DNA of 64,000 bases from Okapia johnstoni (lineage: Eukaryota > Chordata > Mammalia > Artiodactyla > Giraffidae): positions 8,196,001-8,260,000 of the forward strand of contig CM044306.1 in assembly GCA_024291935.2 (NCBI GenBank), in the 5' to 3' direction. Below the pieces are notes generated by a model. It was given only the letters and a program-made list of their open reading frames with translations, was not told the origin of the DNA and did no database searches. Made by a program: the position numbers and the translations under genes. Each line of letters starts with the position of its first letter. Within the stretch, counting starts at the first letter, position 1. Of the stretch, positions 1-19,484 are shown in pieces.

Positions 1-2
1 CT

Positions 3-1245
<1,243 letters not shown>

Positions 1246-1316
1246 GTTCTTTCCATCAACGAAGAAGGCCTGCGACGATGTGAAGAGAACACAAAGGTCT
1301 TCGGCCGGCCTATCAG
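1246..1316 (+). CDS. SEC14L1: SEC14L1 coding exon, CRAL-TRIO domain part 2
   Basis: The exon is 71 bp: 23 codons (starting VLSINEEGLRRCEENT) plus two bases of a Ser codon completed by the next exon. The acceptor is ACACAG before 1246. The donor is AG|GTAGCT at 1317, which is weaker than consensus but in the expected phase. It codes the helical segment between the first and second halves of the CRAL-TRIO fold. Confidence 0.95.
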
Positions 1317-2408
<1,092 letters not shown>

Positions 2409-2701
2409 TGATTGCCTGGAAGGCGTGCACGTGTGTGTTCATGTCCCTGTGTGTGTCTGTGACTCCAAGTCGTATAACTAGTTAAGAAGAAACAAGACAA
2501 GCTTGGAGAGATCAGTGTCTCAGATTATTTAAGGGAAGAAAGTTTTCCCGAGTGTCCTCATGTCATACACTTTGGACTTTACAGAAAGAGCATATCAAAC
2601 TTGAATTCCTCCCTGCCCCCCAATATCGGTGTGTATTTTAACCCTTTAAGTACAGACAGCAGAGCAAGTATAACTGCATGGTCTTTTCTAATTGCTTATA
2701 G

Positions 2702-6659
<3,958 letters not shown>

Positions 6660-6911
6660 ATTCTCATTCAGATCGTGGACGCCTCTTCAGTGATCACGTG
6701 GGATTTTGACGTGTGCAAAGGGGACATTATCTTTAACATCTATCACTCCAAGCGGTCGCCGCAGCCGCCCAAGAAGGACTCCCTCGGGGCGCACAGCATC
6801 ACTTCCCCAGGAGGGAACAACGTGCAGCTGATAGACAGAGTCTGGCAGCTGGGCCGGGACTACAGCATGGTGGAGTCGCCTCTGATCTGCAAAGAAGGGG
6901 AGAGCGTGCAG
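6660..6911 (+). CDS. SEC14L1: SEC14L1 coding exon, GOLD domain part 1
   Basis: This is the longest exon here, 252 bp and 84 codons, phase 0 at both ends. It reads ILIQIVDASSVITWDF through LICKEGESVQ. The acceptor is CCTTCCAG and the donor GTAGGG at 6912. It holds the first part of the GOLD domain, a beta-sandwich found in Golgi and trafficking proteins. This part includes the conserved WDFDVCKGDI segment and the loop SPQPPKKDSLGAHS. The family usually has V where this exon encodes I in GDIIFNIY, and K where it encodes R in IDRVWQ; both changes are conservative. Confidence 0.97.
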
Positions 6912-8537
<1,626 letters not shown>

Positions 8538-10158
8538 TAGCTCTGCAGATGGTAAACGTAGTCTCTGACCCTGAAGCTGTCTCGACAGGTAGTTGTAACT
8601 CTCACTCGATAGCCATAGATTTTGTAGACAGTATGCACAAAATCCAATCAGAGCACAAGGGCTCTCTTCAAAGAAAAGTAGTTTATATACCAATTAAGAG
8701 GTTGACTTTGTCTCAAACGTGGATGCAAAAAAAACGATTCCAGCCACCTCCTCACTGTCCCTTGGTGGATGAAGTCCCTCCACCACCCGTCCGAGGTGAC
8801 CCGCCTTCCTCCGTGGAGCAGAAGCTGCCAACCGGTCCCCAGCCCGCAGCTGGCCCCCGCCGCCTCCTGCCGGTGGTCAACACGCTCCGAGGACGGTGAC
8901 CGCCCTCCAGGTTCCTTTTCCTCTGAGTAGTCGCCACCTAACCGGAAGGACTCAGAGGGAGCCTGTGGGTGTCCCGACCCAGCTCTGGGACCAAACAGAC
9001 CCGCTGTTGTAAAGTGGGGGCTGGGGGCTCTCGGGGACTCCCCATGATGCCAGGAAGAACACCGCCATCATTAAACATTATTTTCTCTCTCCTCCCTTCA
9101 CACCTTTCGGTACTTTGAGAGCAGCCTTTCTCTGTCCGTGAGCTGGGCCGAGGGCGTCCTCCTCCCCCTCCTGGCGTGCTGTCCTTCCTCCCTGCGTGGG
9201 TTACTAACTCCTGAGCTCCTCCGCGACTTGCCGCCCTGGGCCCCACACAGCCTGGTAGCATCAGCTCCCAGGCGGTCCTTCTTGTCACTGGAGGTGTTTC
9301 AGGGACAGTGAGGCCCACTTGCCATTTTGAAACTGTCCCGTGTTCACTGTAGCTGACCAGCGTTCTCACCACGTGGCTGTGTCAGGACCGCCTGTGGCCT
9401 GGGGAGCCCTGCTTCTTTGTGAAAGGAAGCTGTGGATGTGCGCACGCAAGCATGTGTGTCCGGGGGTGGGTGTGTGGCAGTGGGGGGTGGGGTGAGTAGA
9501 AGCAAAGGATTCGATGTCCTCGAAGCAGATCAGAGTATGAAGTTGGTTTGCTTTTAATTTTTTCTTTTTGATTCCGATCACCGAGCCTGGTCTACCTTTT
9601 TATTGGCCCATCATTTTCTCAGCTTTTTATGGGAAAAGCAGGTTCTCTGTGAGCCTGTCCAGTTGTTGCTTTGGGTCAGTCTCCACGATGAATGAAGGCG
9701 TGTCCCCTGACAGTGTGTGTGGCAGAGGCTGTGCGTTTTAAGAATCTGGGCCAGGAGCCAGGCGCCATCTTCAGCGTGAGATGGCCTCAGAAATCCCAAG
9801 TTGCATTGTTAGGACTCTGACCTGGAGGCATTAGATGGGTGTCGAGGAGGTGGAGGTGGTGTGGACCAGGGTGTGCCCTAGGGGCGGGGTCAGGAGGGCT
9901 CGGACAAGCGGAGCTGTGCTCCCCCCGTCTGCGGCGCTCCATGGGTGCTGCCTGCTGAGACTCCGCCTCTCCCAGGGCCACGGGCCTGTGTGGCACACAG
10001 CCACCCCTTGGCACCTAGAGGCTTGTTTCCAGAAAGCACAGGAGGGCTAGTTAGTGGATCCACGCTGCTTCCTGTCAGTGCTTCCTGTTTCCAGATTCTA
10101 AGGACCTGAAGATGGTCCCCTCTCTCTTTCTCTCTTTCTCTCTCTCTCTGTGTCTCAG

Positions 10159-10174
10159 ATGGCGATTTTGCTGA
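10159..10174 (+). CDS. SEC14L1: SEC14L1 alternative last exon (ends RWRFC)
   Basis: A long pyrimidine tract (about 10118-10155, CTCTCTTTCTCTCTCT type) ends in GTCTCAG at 10158. Joining the donor at 8433 to 10159 completes Arg, adds W-R-F-C, and reaches TGA at 10172-10174. From memory, a human SEC14L1 isoform of 719 residues ends in just these four extra residues, which supports the call. The intron would be 8433-10158, removing most of the 3'UTR of the short form. Usage cannot be judged from DNA alone. Confidence 0.75.
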
Positions 10175-10682
10175 CAGCTGCCAAGAAAACGCTTCACTGG
10201 ACAGTTCACCTCAGCCCAGGGATGTTTGTAGAACTATTTGAATTGCAGCCACCCCCTCCCCCAGGCTGAAGACCAGTTCTTTTTAAGTTGACTCAGAAGT
10301 GGCACTATTTTATCCCCAGAGTTGACTGCGTCTTTAATAAGAGTTCAAAGCACATCCCTACATCCCTTCCAGGGTTCCCTCCTGAGTACACGCTGCCCCG
10401 TTCTCCTCGGGAGGGGCTGTGGGGCAGGCAGACGGGGTCACGCGGTTGATCCCGTCCCTACTTCAGTGCCCTGCACCCTGTTTCAGATGCTGCTGTCATT
10501 CCACCTTTTTTCAGCACCAACAATCTTTCTGGTTTCCCCTCTGTTACTAGTGTCTTAATTCACCTTCTTTCCTAATTTCATTATTTACGTATCAAATTCT
10601 GTAAATGTTTTGTAAACCTATTACCTCACTCTTGGTAATACAATACTGATAGTCTTTAAAAGATTTTTTTATTATTATCAAT

Positions 10683-10688
10683 AATAAA
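10683..10688 (+). terminator. SEC14L1: Probable SEC14L1 poly(A) signal
   Basis: A canonical AATAAA lies in an AT-rich stretch. An A-run follows at about 10701 and a T/GT-rich element (GTCTTTTTCTTATTGTG) at 10710-10726. That is the expected layout of a cleavage and polyadenylation site. Confidence 0.65.
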
Positions 10689-10705
10689 TGTGAACTGTTT
10701 AAAAA

Positions 10706-11748
10706 AAAAGTCTTTTTCTTATTGTGAATGGCATCCTCCTTCGAAGAGTATGAAGTTCTTAGGAGACTAGAGATTAGAGGAAGGGGAGATGCTGGAGCCA
10801 GAGGCTGGCGCCGATTGAGGCTCAGGATGTACAGCTCAGTGGCCTCCCCCCACCCCCTATCAGAGAACAGGCTGCAGTTCTCCTCAAACTGCAGGAAGTC
10901 AAACAGGACTCAGGCTGGACACCCGATACCATGTTTCCCTTTTACATATATACTGAACTAAAACTGTTGACTAAAGAACACGCCCCGGAACACATGATCA
11001 GATGGATTAGGTCTACATTACACGTAATGCAACTGAACATGATGACAGTTTAACATGGAATGTCAGATCAGTATTTCTCATTGTACAAAAATGTTTATGT
11101 AGTTGACAGGCAAGAAGACACGTATGATACTTGGCATTTTCAGTTACCATCTGTGAAGTTTAAAAAGGCCTTGGAAGAAACTAGGAGGTTTCTTTAGTAA
11201 CAAAATAGGCCCTTTCATCAGGTGGCCAGCGTGGACCTGGACCTTCAGGAGCCGGGGGCCCGCTCTTGGTGGGAGTGCCCACAGGGCATGCCCAGGCCTC
11301 GGGGCAGGGCAGGTAAGGCCTGCAGGTGCCCACACGCCCGCAGCCCGGCGTGGGTTGTGAGCCTGCCCTCCCCCTCCCCCCGGCATTCGAGACAAGATGG
11401 CTCCGGTTAGCAGCGCCTGTGGCGAGTACTGCTGACTCAGCCAGCCTGTCCCCGAGGGGAGGGAAGGCTTTGCCACGAATTCCTGCTCTGCTGTCTCCTG
11501 GGCCCACTTTACAAGCCATTAACATAGCGACAGGTTCTCACAGTGGCGGCCGGAGCAACATGAAAAGCAGGTGCAGCTGGCAGCACCTGTCCCCTGCCGC
11601 CCATCCCTGTCCTCAGAGCTGCTGAGAAACGGGCATCCTAACGGTGGGCGGCGGGTTTTTGTATCAGGCCACCAAGTCGTAACATGTCTTGACCCGCATT
11701 GATGTTATATATGTGTGAATAAGTATATAATGTGTACTCACACTCCAG
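10706..11748. other. Intergenic, no gene seen
   Basis: This is unique-looking sequence downstream of SEC14L1. It is AT-rich to about 11200, then GC-rich (11220-11480). The overlapping open frames on both strands at 11144-11625 are due to GC content and have no family resemblance. Confidence 0.7.
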
Positions 11749-11957
11749 GGGCTTCCCCATTGACTCAGTGGTAAAGAATCTGCCTGCAGTGCGGGAGACC
11801 TGGGTTCAATCCCTGGGTTGGGAAGATTCCCTGGAGGAGGGCAAGGCAACCCACTCCAGGATTCTTTCCTGGAGAATCTCCATGGATGGAAGAGGCTGGT
11901 GGGCTACAGTCCATGGAGTCATAGAGTTGGACACAAGTGACTGAGCACGCACGGGTG
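11749..11957 (+). mobile_element. Bov-tA SINE
   Basis: A full-length-looking copy starts GGGGCTTCCCCATTGACTC and has the tRNA-like B-box region (GGGTTCAATCCC). The BovB-derived 3' half reads GGAGAATCTCCATGG and on to GACTGAGCACG, followed by a short CA-rich tail. Confidence 0.92.
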
Positions 11958-12037
11958 CACACACACACATAGGTATACCCTGCTTTCCAAAATTCACCTT
12001 ACACCATTTTGCTTTTATAAAAGACATACATTAACAC

Positions 12038-13041
12038 CTCTTGAAAAACCTGTATGCAGGTCAGGAAGCAACAGTTAGAACTGGATGTGGGACAACAGAC
12101 TGGTTCCAAATAGGAAAAGGAGTACATCAAGGCTGTATATTGTCACCCTGCTTATTTAACTTATATGCAGAGTACATCATGAGAAACGCTGGGCTAGAGG
12201 AAGCACAAGCTGGAATCAAGATTGCCGGGAGAAATATCAATAACTTCAGATATGCAGATGACACCACCCTTGTGGCAGAAAGTGAAGAAGAACTAAAGGG
12301 CCTCTTGATGAAAGTGAAAGAGGAGAGTGAAAAAGTTGGCTTAAAGCTCAACATTCAGAAAACTAAGATCATGACATCTGGTCCCATCACTTCATGGCAA
12401 ATAGATGGGGAAACAGTGGAAACAGTGAGAGACTTTATTTTTTGGGGCTCCAAAATCACTGCAGATGGTGACTGCAGCCATGAAATTAAAAGACGCTTAC
12501 TCCTTGGAAGGAAAGTTATGACCAACCTAGACAGCATATTAAAAAGCAGAGACATTACTTTGCCAACAAAGGTCCGTCTAGTTAAGGCTATGGTTTTTCC
12601 AGTAGTTATGTATGGATGTGAGAGTTGGGCTATAAAGAAAGCTGAGTGCCGAAGAATTGATGCTTTTGAACTGTGGTGTTGGAGAAGACTCTTGAGAGTC
12701 CCTTGGACAGCAAGGAGATCCAACCCGTCCATCCTAAAGGAGATCAGTCCTGGGTGTTCATTGGAAGGACTGATGTTGAAGCTGAAACTCCAATACTTTG
12801 GCCACCTGATGCGAAGAGCTGACTCATTTGAAAAGACCCTGATGCTGGGTAAGATTGAGGGCAGGAGGAGAAGGGGATGACAGAGGATGAGATGGTTGGA
12901 TGGCATCACCGACTCAATGGACATGGGTTTGGGTGGACTCTGGGAGTTGGTGTCAGACAGGGAGGCCTGGCGTGCTGCAGCTCGTGGGGTCACAAAGAGT
13001 CGGACACAACTGAGCGACCGAACTGAACTGAACTGAACTGA
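12038..13041 (+). mobile_element. BovB (RTE) LINE, 5'-truncated, with target-site duplication
   Basis: This is a 1.0 kb copy holding the C-terminal half of the BovB reverse transcriptase and the 3' tail. One frame stays open from 12041 to 12880 (279 codons) and keeps the polymerase motif YADD (in RYADDTTLV). Downstream it has KLNIQKTKI and the RTE C-terminal region with FELWCWRRLLRVPW. The frame ends at a TGA that replaces a CGA of other copies, a typical CpG decay change. The tail is (GAACT)n at about 13019-13041. A 10-bp direct repeat ACATTAACAC flanks it (12028-12037 and 13042-13051). The truncation leaves no endonuclease, so it cannot move by itself. Confidence 0.95.
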
Positions 13042-13051
13042 ACATTAACAC

Positions 13052-13648
13052 TCATTTTCGGTAACAGAAATCCGAAGAGGATTTTTGCTTGTGTGAAAAA
13101 AGGCAGAGTAAAAGTAGCCTTCAGTGTTGGTTTTGCAGCAGCACTTACAGAGGCAGCGCACCTGAGTAGTGAGAGGTCCGCCTCCACCAAGCTCCTTCTC
13201 AGAAACCACACTTAGCATCTCAACATGCAGCCGCCGTAGCTGTGAACTGTGTCTCTGAGTGTCTGTGCTTTATCTGCTTATTCTGTGCATCTGTTACCAA
13301 AGCATACCCTAAAGTAATTGTTTCTTCCCTTAATGCCATTTCGACTTATGAAGGGTTTCATAGGACCACTGTACTTTCAGGTAGTGGGGAAAAGATGCAT
13401 AAGCATGAAATGATGAGCAACCCATAAACACTGAGAATCCCTAGCACCTGGATTATGGTCTTTCAATACCTTTCCTCACTAAAGAAACAAGCCATTCTTG
13501 GAGAAATGGCTGATTCTAGGTCTGGTACAGGAAATTTACAAGATGAGCCAGGGACATCTTGTCTCATCAAAGAGGAAAGAAGTGATCAAAGACACTAGGT
13601 TCATAGCACAAGGGCTCAGGAGGTGACTTGAGGCTTTCACTGGTCAGG
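13052..13648. other. Intergenic, no gene seen
   Basis: This is unique sequence between a BovB copy and a CHR SINE. No coding signal or recognisable repeat is seen. Confidence 0.65.
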
Positions 13649-13660
13649 AATGCAACACTT

Positions 13661-13836
13661 TGGGGAACTTCCCTGGTGGTCCATTGGCTGAGATTCTGTG
13701 CTCCCAACACAAGGGGCCTGGGTTCCATCCTCGGTCAGGGAATTAGATCCGACGTGCTGCAACTAAGAGTTCCTATGCCGCACCTAAAAAAGGTCCTGCA
13801 TGTCACAGCTAAGACCTGGTGCAGCCAAATAAATAG
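13661..13836 (+). mobile_element. CHR-type SINE with target-site duplication
   Basis: It starts GGGGAACTTCCCTGGTGG, has TGGGTTCCATCCTCGG in the B-box position, and ends in CAGCCAAATAAATAG. Flanking 12-bp repeats (13649-13660 and 13837-13848) differ at one base. It belongs to the tRNA-derived SINE group common in cetartiodactyls. Confidence 0.88.
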
Positions 13837-13911
13837 AATGGAACACTTCAGATTACAATCAACTTCCAACCCACTGACTGTGTTAAAAATCCATGCGTTC
13901 AGCATCTTCAG

Positions 13912-14302
13912 CTGCTCAGTTCAGTCGCTCAGTCGTGTCCCGACTCTCCGACCCCATGGACTGCAGCACGCTAGGCCTCCCTGTCCATCACCAACTCCAG
14001 GAGTTTACTCAAACTCATGCCCATTGAGTTGGTGATGCCATCCAACCATCTCATCCTCTGTTGTCCCCTTCTCCTCCTGCCTTCAATATTTCCCAGCATC
14101 AGGGTGTTTTCCAATGAGTCAGTTCTTCACATCAGGTGGCCAGAGTATTGGAGTTTCAGCTTCAGCATCAGTCCTTCCAATGAATAGTCAGGACTGATTT
14201 CCTTTAGGATGGACTGGTTGGATCTCCTTGCAGTCCAAGGGACTCTCAAGAGTCTCCTCCAACACCACAGTTCAAAAGCATCAATTCTTTGGCGCTCAGC
14301 TG
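13912..14302 (-). mobile_element. BovB LINE 3' fragment, reverse orientation
   Basis: The reverse strand reads the end of the BovB reverse transcriptase (FELWCWRRLLRVPW again) and the 3' tail. TCAGCTGCT occurs at both edges (13908-13916 and 14296-14304). This may be a target-site duplication that overlaps element sequence at the inner edge. Confidence 0.9.
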
Positions 14303-14688
14303 CTAAGGTCACAGAAAGAGACAACTGCATATTCTGTTCCTCTGGAGACCTGCAGCCCTGTGAGTTCTTCAGCCCGTGCCAGGCTCTGGGTCTGGCTGCC
14401 GATTTGTAGGAAGTATAGAAGATGGGCAACAGCTGAACTGCACTATGGGAAACAAGTCAAGAGGTTTGGGTTCTTCAACAGATAAATTGTGAGGGGAAGA
14501 AAGGAATGGAGGTGGGGGAGTCCCATAAATTAAAGAGATTTTCACTTAACAAGCAGGACCAAACAGTATTAACTATGTCTTACAATAGAAAGGTTTGTTG
14601 CTTTTTAGTTAGGGCTTTAGGTGGGTTGCTTTCACTGCAAGGAAAGTAACACTGGTTCTTTCATTGGAAATCTCCTCCTTTTACCGGA
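14303..14688. other. Intergenic, no gene seen
   Basis: This is a short unique stretch between repeats with no supported feature. Confidence 0.6.
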
Positions 14689-14888
14689 CATTCCTGGTGG
14701 CTCAGACAGTAAAGTATTTGCTTGTAATGCAGGAGACTCAGGTTGGGTCCCTGAACTGAGAAGTTCCCCTGGAGAAGGAAATGGCAACCTACTCCAGCAA
14801 TTCTTGCCTGGGAAATCCCATGGACAGCGGAGCCTAGTGGGCTGCAGTCCATAGGGTTGCACATGGCCACAGCCGAGCAACTTAACAC
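14689..14888 (+). mobile_element. Bov-tA SINE, diverged
   Basis: It starts GGACATTCCTGGTGGCTC, has GAGAAGGAAATGGCAAC in the 3' half, and ends near GAGCAACTTAAC. It is more diverged than most copies here. Confidence 0.88.
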
Positions 14889-15764
14889 TTTTGCTTTCCT
14901 TTTACCCAGATCGCAAGGTGGAGGCTGCTGGCACCCATGGCCCAAGTTCTGAGCCTGGGGACATAACCCTGCATTTGTGGTGTCCATGCCCAGGACAGCA
15001 AAGCAGTGCCAGCCAGCTGGCAGCAAGTGACAGCCGGGCTCCTGGGGTCTTCCAGGGGAAAACCGGAGGCCGGTCCCTTTAAAGTTCTGCCCCAACTTGC
15101 CGAGAGCTGCCCATGACCCATCCTTTTCTTTTCCTTCAAATAGAAGCAACCAGACTTCCCCACTCTGACCTTGCCTTTGGGTTTAAGAGCGCAGTCAGTC
15201 ACCAGGACCTGTTTTGACAGCGACAGAGAGCCATTTATGAGCCCTGGGGTATCCAAATTACTGAGCTTCTGTGCGCCAGCCCCAAATGCCCTGTGTCAAA
15301 GTGAGACACAAGGGCAGAGGAGTCTGGGCTCTTTCTGGGAACCTCAGAGAGGCGAGTGCCTGGCTGCAGAAAGTAGGACCCTCCCAGCTGCTTCCGTAGA
15401 AGGATCTAGAGTCCCATGGAATTGTTGGGCTGCTGAGTCCTGCTCCTTCCCTTTTGCAAGGCTGGTCTGCACCCCTGCTCAGAGTCCCTGCACTACAGTC
15501 AGAGTGAAACCCACCCTCAGCCCCCAGCTGGAGCCCCCTTCCGGCCGCTGAAGGTTAGTCACGGCTCCATCCAGGGAGTTGCGTCTGTAGCCGCCACCTT
15601 GTGGCCATGAGGAAGATGTGCATGCCCGTCACCGAGTTGGGCAGCGAGCCGGTCTGCTCCTTTCAGCTCTGCTCCTGGAGTCCCAGCCACAGGAAGAAAC
15701 TCTCCAGCTCCCACGTCTGCTGAAATCTTGCCTTGGAAGAGGTGTGATGGTTAATTTTATGGGT
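14889..15764. other. Intergenic, no gene seen
   Basis: This is unique GC-moderate sequence. Several open frames of 60-160 codons overlap on both strands. None resembles a known family or starts in a convincing context. Confidence 0.6.
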
Positions 15765-16215
15765 CGATTTGGCTGAGCCGTGGGGCCTAGATATTTGGTC
15801 ACCATACAGTTCTGAGTGTGTCTGTGAGGGTGTTTTTTTAGATGGAATTAACATTTGAAGGGGTAAACTGAGTAAAGCAGATGGGCCCCATCCAATCAGC
15901 TCAAGGCCTTGAACAAAAAGACTGACCCTCCCCCAAGTAAGAGAGGATTCCTCCTCCCCAGTGGCCTTGATCTGGAACACTGCCCTTCTCTCTTTTGGAC
16001 TGGACACTGGCTCTTCCTGAGTCTCCCATCTGCTGGCCTTCAGAAAGGAGTCAGGCCGTCAGCTCTCCTGGGTCTCCAGCTCGCCCACTGCAGGTCCCAG
16101 GACTTGTCAGCCTCCATTATCACATGAGCCAGTTCCTTACAATAAGCCTCTTTCTGTACAAATACATCCTATTGTGTATATACATCCTGTGGAACCTTGA
16201 CAGATTGCAGGAAGT
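15765..16215 (+). repeat. Ancient interspersed repeat, LTR-like
   Basis: It opens with GGTTAATTTTATGGGTCG and contains CCATCCAATCAGCTCAAGGCC, GACTGACCCTCCCCC and CATGAGCCAGTTCCTTACAA. A poly(A)-like AATAAGCCTCTTTCTGTAC follows, and it ends near GGAACCTTGACAG. I recognise this layout as a common mammalian repeat, but I am not certain of the family name. Confidence 0.6.
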
Positions 16216-16433
16216 TTGCTCCAAAGTCCTGGCATTGCAAAGCCTTTGACGTTTACCAATAACAACAACAAAAAAAAACTGATTAATTTGGAATCATGTC
16301 TCCTTGGGATGCGTGTGTATGTGTGTGTGTTTTGGTTTGGGTTTTCCCCATCAATAGGCTTATCCTTCTTTATTTTATGTAGAATGAAATTCCAGGCTGT
16401 CAGAGCTGGGCAAAGAGCTTAGACTGATCTGAA

Positions 16434-16612
16434 AGTGAAAGTCGCTCAGTCGTGTCCGACTCTTTGCGACCCCATGGCCTATACAGTCCATGTAGTTCTC
16501 CAGGCCAGAATACTGGAGTGGGTAGCCTTTCCCTTCTCCAGAGGATCTTCCCAAACCAGGGATCCAACCCAGGTCTCCCGCATTGGAGGCAGATTCTTTA
16601 CCAGCTGAGCCA
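16434..16612 (-). mobile_element. Bov-tA SINE, reverse
   Basis: The + strand reads the complement: GTCGCTCAGTCGTGTCC through CAGATTCTTTACCAGCTGAG. Confidence 0.92.
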
Positions 16613-17377
16613 CAAGCTCTTACAGCTTAAGAAGGTGCAGCCCAGAGGAGGGAGGGGGTGCTCCCTGAGCAGCGGCTGTGAGTTCAGCCAGGAGCTCCCA
16701 CAGCCCCAATTCTCACCCACTTGCTGTCGCTGATGATAAAATGGGAGGAAGCAGGTTATCTCCTCAGGTCGCTGTCAAGATACAGCCAGCAAGTGGTTAT
16801 CAGAGCGGGTCTGCCAGTGTGGGGGTGCAGTACAGCTGGGACGCGCCGAGGACTTGGGGACCCAGCCGGGGCCCAGGTCTGAGGAGACACCAGTGCCTGC
16901 GGGGGAGGGTCCACTGGGAGAAGGACGAGCCGGGCATCAGTGGACAAGCCACCAAAGGCAAGGTCAGAAGGGGAGGAGGGACACAAAACAAGAAAGCTTT
17001 GCGGCACCGTCTCTTCCCATTTCAGGGAGGAAATGAGACAGACACAGGGGTGGTTAGATGTCGCTGACTGTCCCCCTGCTCGGCCGCCCGTGGGAACGGA
17101 GGACAGACAGCCTGCTGTGGAGGGAGGTGGCTGCCGGGGACAGCTGCTCCCAGGCCTTCCAGCACCTTCTCTCCAGCAACCCCAACCATCACCGTCTGTG
17201 CGGGGCTCAGCACAAGGCCCGGGGTGGGGGGCACAGCTCCCGCACTCATGGGGGAGGGAGTGTGTGCTTGGCCCACGGCTCTGTCCCCGCCGGGGCCAAA
17301 GACAGCCCCTGCCTCAGGGCAGACACCCCAAAATATCTATGGAGTGAAATGGGGTTCTTGTCCCTTCTGGCCTCGTG
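16613..17377. other. Intergenic, no gene seen
   Basis: This is GC-rich unique sequence. Overlapping open frames occur on both strands, which GC content alone explains. No domain or motif is recognised. Confidence 0.6.
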
Positions 17378-17596
17378 TGTGCTAAGTCATCACAGTTGTG
17401 TCTGACTGTGCGACCCGATGGACTGTTGCCCGCCAGGCTCCTCTGTCCGTGGGGATTCTCCAGGCAAGAATTACTGGAGTGGGTAGCCATGCCCTCCTCC
17501 AGGGGATCTTCCCCACCCAGGGATTGAACCAGCGTCTCTTACGTTTTCTGCATTGCCAGGCGGGTTTTTTACCACTAGTGCCACTGGAAAGCCCCA
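17378..17596 (-). mobile_element. Bov-tA SINE, reverse
   Basis: The complement reads GTGCTAAGTCATCACAG and on through GATTCTCCAGGCAAGAATTAC to CCACTGGAAAGCCCC. Confidence 0.9.
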
Positions 17597-18983
17597 GGTG
17601 GAGGCTGTCTTTCTCCATCAGACAACGTGAGCGAGGACGTTTTGCGGCTGGAGGCATAAAAGTGCATGTGATCCAGTCTGGACTCACTATACACTCAGCA
17701 CTGAGACAGTCAGCCCCGCACTCAGCTGACCGTGGCTGGTTTGAGCCACAGGTGGGCGAATCTGAGGACTTGAAACCCACAGCTATGGAGCCCAGGTATC
17801 CCCCGGATGCACTGTTCTGGGTGAGGGGCTTCCATCCTTGGGATCTGGGCTCCACAGGGGTGCCTGGAGCCACTCCCCTACCCCAGAAATCAAGGGACAC
17901 TGCTCATGTTTCCTTCTGATTTTAAGAGAAATTAAAATATATTCATGGGCCCCAAGAAGAATCCTGGGCCTACCTCCAGGGCCTGGTGGGGAAAGTGGCC
18001 CTGGCCCAGCAGTGGGGCGGCCCCAAGGGCAAGGTGAGGTTTCCTGAAGTCCTGGGTCTGGAGCCGTCCACTGACAGGTAAACCTTGAGCCCTGCCCAGG
18101 AGCCCTGTCCCTGCCAGTGCTGCTCAGAGAGGATGTCACCACCCTTGCACCCCCTCGGGCATTGGCGTGTGTGGGCATGCATATGTGTGCATGTGTGTGT
18201 GAGTGCTGGGTCTGTGTTGACACTGAAGAGGTGTCTGGGGGATCCGTGCAGTATAGACGGTGTGGGAGAAGCCTGGAGGAGGGGCAGGGTCCCTGGTGGT
18301 CAGTGGGCAGGGGTGGGGGTGATGCTCAGCTCCCTGGGACCTGGTCACCTGGTTTCAGAACCGCTCTCTGCTGACCCACAGACAGACAAGCAAGGGGGAA
18401 ATCCTTTGTGTTCAGAAGCAAAATAGAGAAAGTCTGAGTTCCGCTCGGGAAACTGAGTGAGGACGGGCATCAGGTGTGTCTGTGGCCGGGCACCTGCTGC
18501 TGTCTTCTGCCCTCACCTGTGCCTTGATTCTGCACCACAGGACTTGGCTGTTGGGGACAGGGACATGGTACCGAGGAGATGAGCTGCCTCTGGACAAAGT
18601 CAAAGGGTGATGGCCCGTGTCCAGGACGGACTGCATCCCTGAGTCACCATGGGAAGTGGCCTCTGCCTGCCTCTCATTGGACTTGGCGTGAGTGGGAGTA
18701 AGTCCCTACTGCACATCACATCAGGGTTTGTCGGTCACCACTGCAGAAAGGGGCTTGTCCTGACAAATACAGGGATGAGGTCAGAGGCGGGAGGAGGGGC
18801 AGCTAGGTCCCCAAAGGCCTTATGGGTCCTGCGAGGCCACCAGCTTTTTGGTTTAAACTCTGAATAAGATGGGGCAACTGTTAATCTTTATGAGGTCAAC
18901 TCGATTTTCTTTTCCTTAAAAGATTCTGGGTTTTACATCTTGCTTAGAAAGGGTTTCTCCATGCTAAGTTCTCCTACGTTGTT
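17597..18983. other. Intergenic, no gene seen
   Basis: This is 1.4 kb of GC-moderate unique sequence with a short TG-rich run (about 18165-18205). No coding or RNA gene signal is recognised. Confidence 0.6.
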
Positions 18984-19130
18984 GGGGAGTTCTCTAGTGG
19001 CCTAGTGGTTAGGATTCCACTAGGCCTAGTGCAAAGGGCCACTGGGGTGGCCCAGGTTCAATCCATGGTCGGGGAACTGAGATCCTGCAAGCCACACACA
19101 GCATGACGACAACAACAAAAATTTCCCTAC
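18984..19130 (+). mobile_element. CHR-type SINE
   Basis: It starts GGGGAGTTCTCTAGTGGCC, has CCCAGGTTCAATCCATGG and GGGGAACTGAGATCCTGC, and ends in a short A-rich tail (ACGACAACAACAAAAA). Confidence 0.8.
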
Positions 19131-19225
19131 CTTCTTAAGCTGCTTTCATAGCTTTATTTTTTTTTAAGATTTAAATCTCTGATGCATCAGATGTTGGTTT
19201 TTTAAAATTAAATTATTTTTGTTTA

Positions 19226-19482
19226 TCCTGATGCTGAAGCTGAAGCTCCAATAAATTGGCTGCTTGACTAGAAGAGCCAACTCATTGGAAAAGACCCTGA
19301 TGCTGGGAAAGGTTGAGGGCATGAGGAGAAGGGGGCAACAGAGGATGAGATGGTTGGATGGCATCATTGACTCAATGGACACGAGCTTGAGCAAACTCCA
19401 GGAGATAGTGAAGGACCGGGCAGCCTGGCGTGCTGCACTCCATGGGGTCACAAAGAGCTGGACACGACTGAACGACTGAACA
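19226..19482 (+). mobile_element. BovB LINE 3' fragment
   Basis: It carries the last part of the BovB reverse transcriptase frame (GRR-type basic stretch, QRMRWLDG) and the 3' tail ending CGACTGAACAAC. The CGA that became TGA in the copy at 12038 is here CAA, the opposite-strand CpG decay. Confidence 0.9.
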
Positions 19483-19484
19483 AC

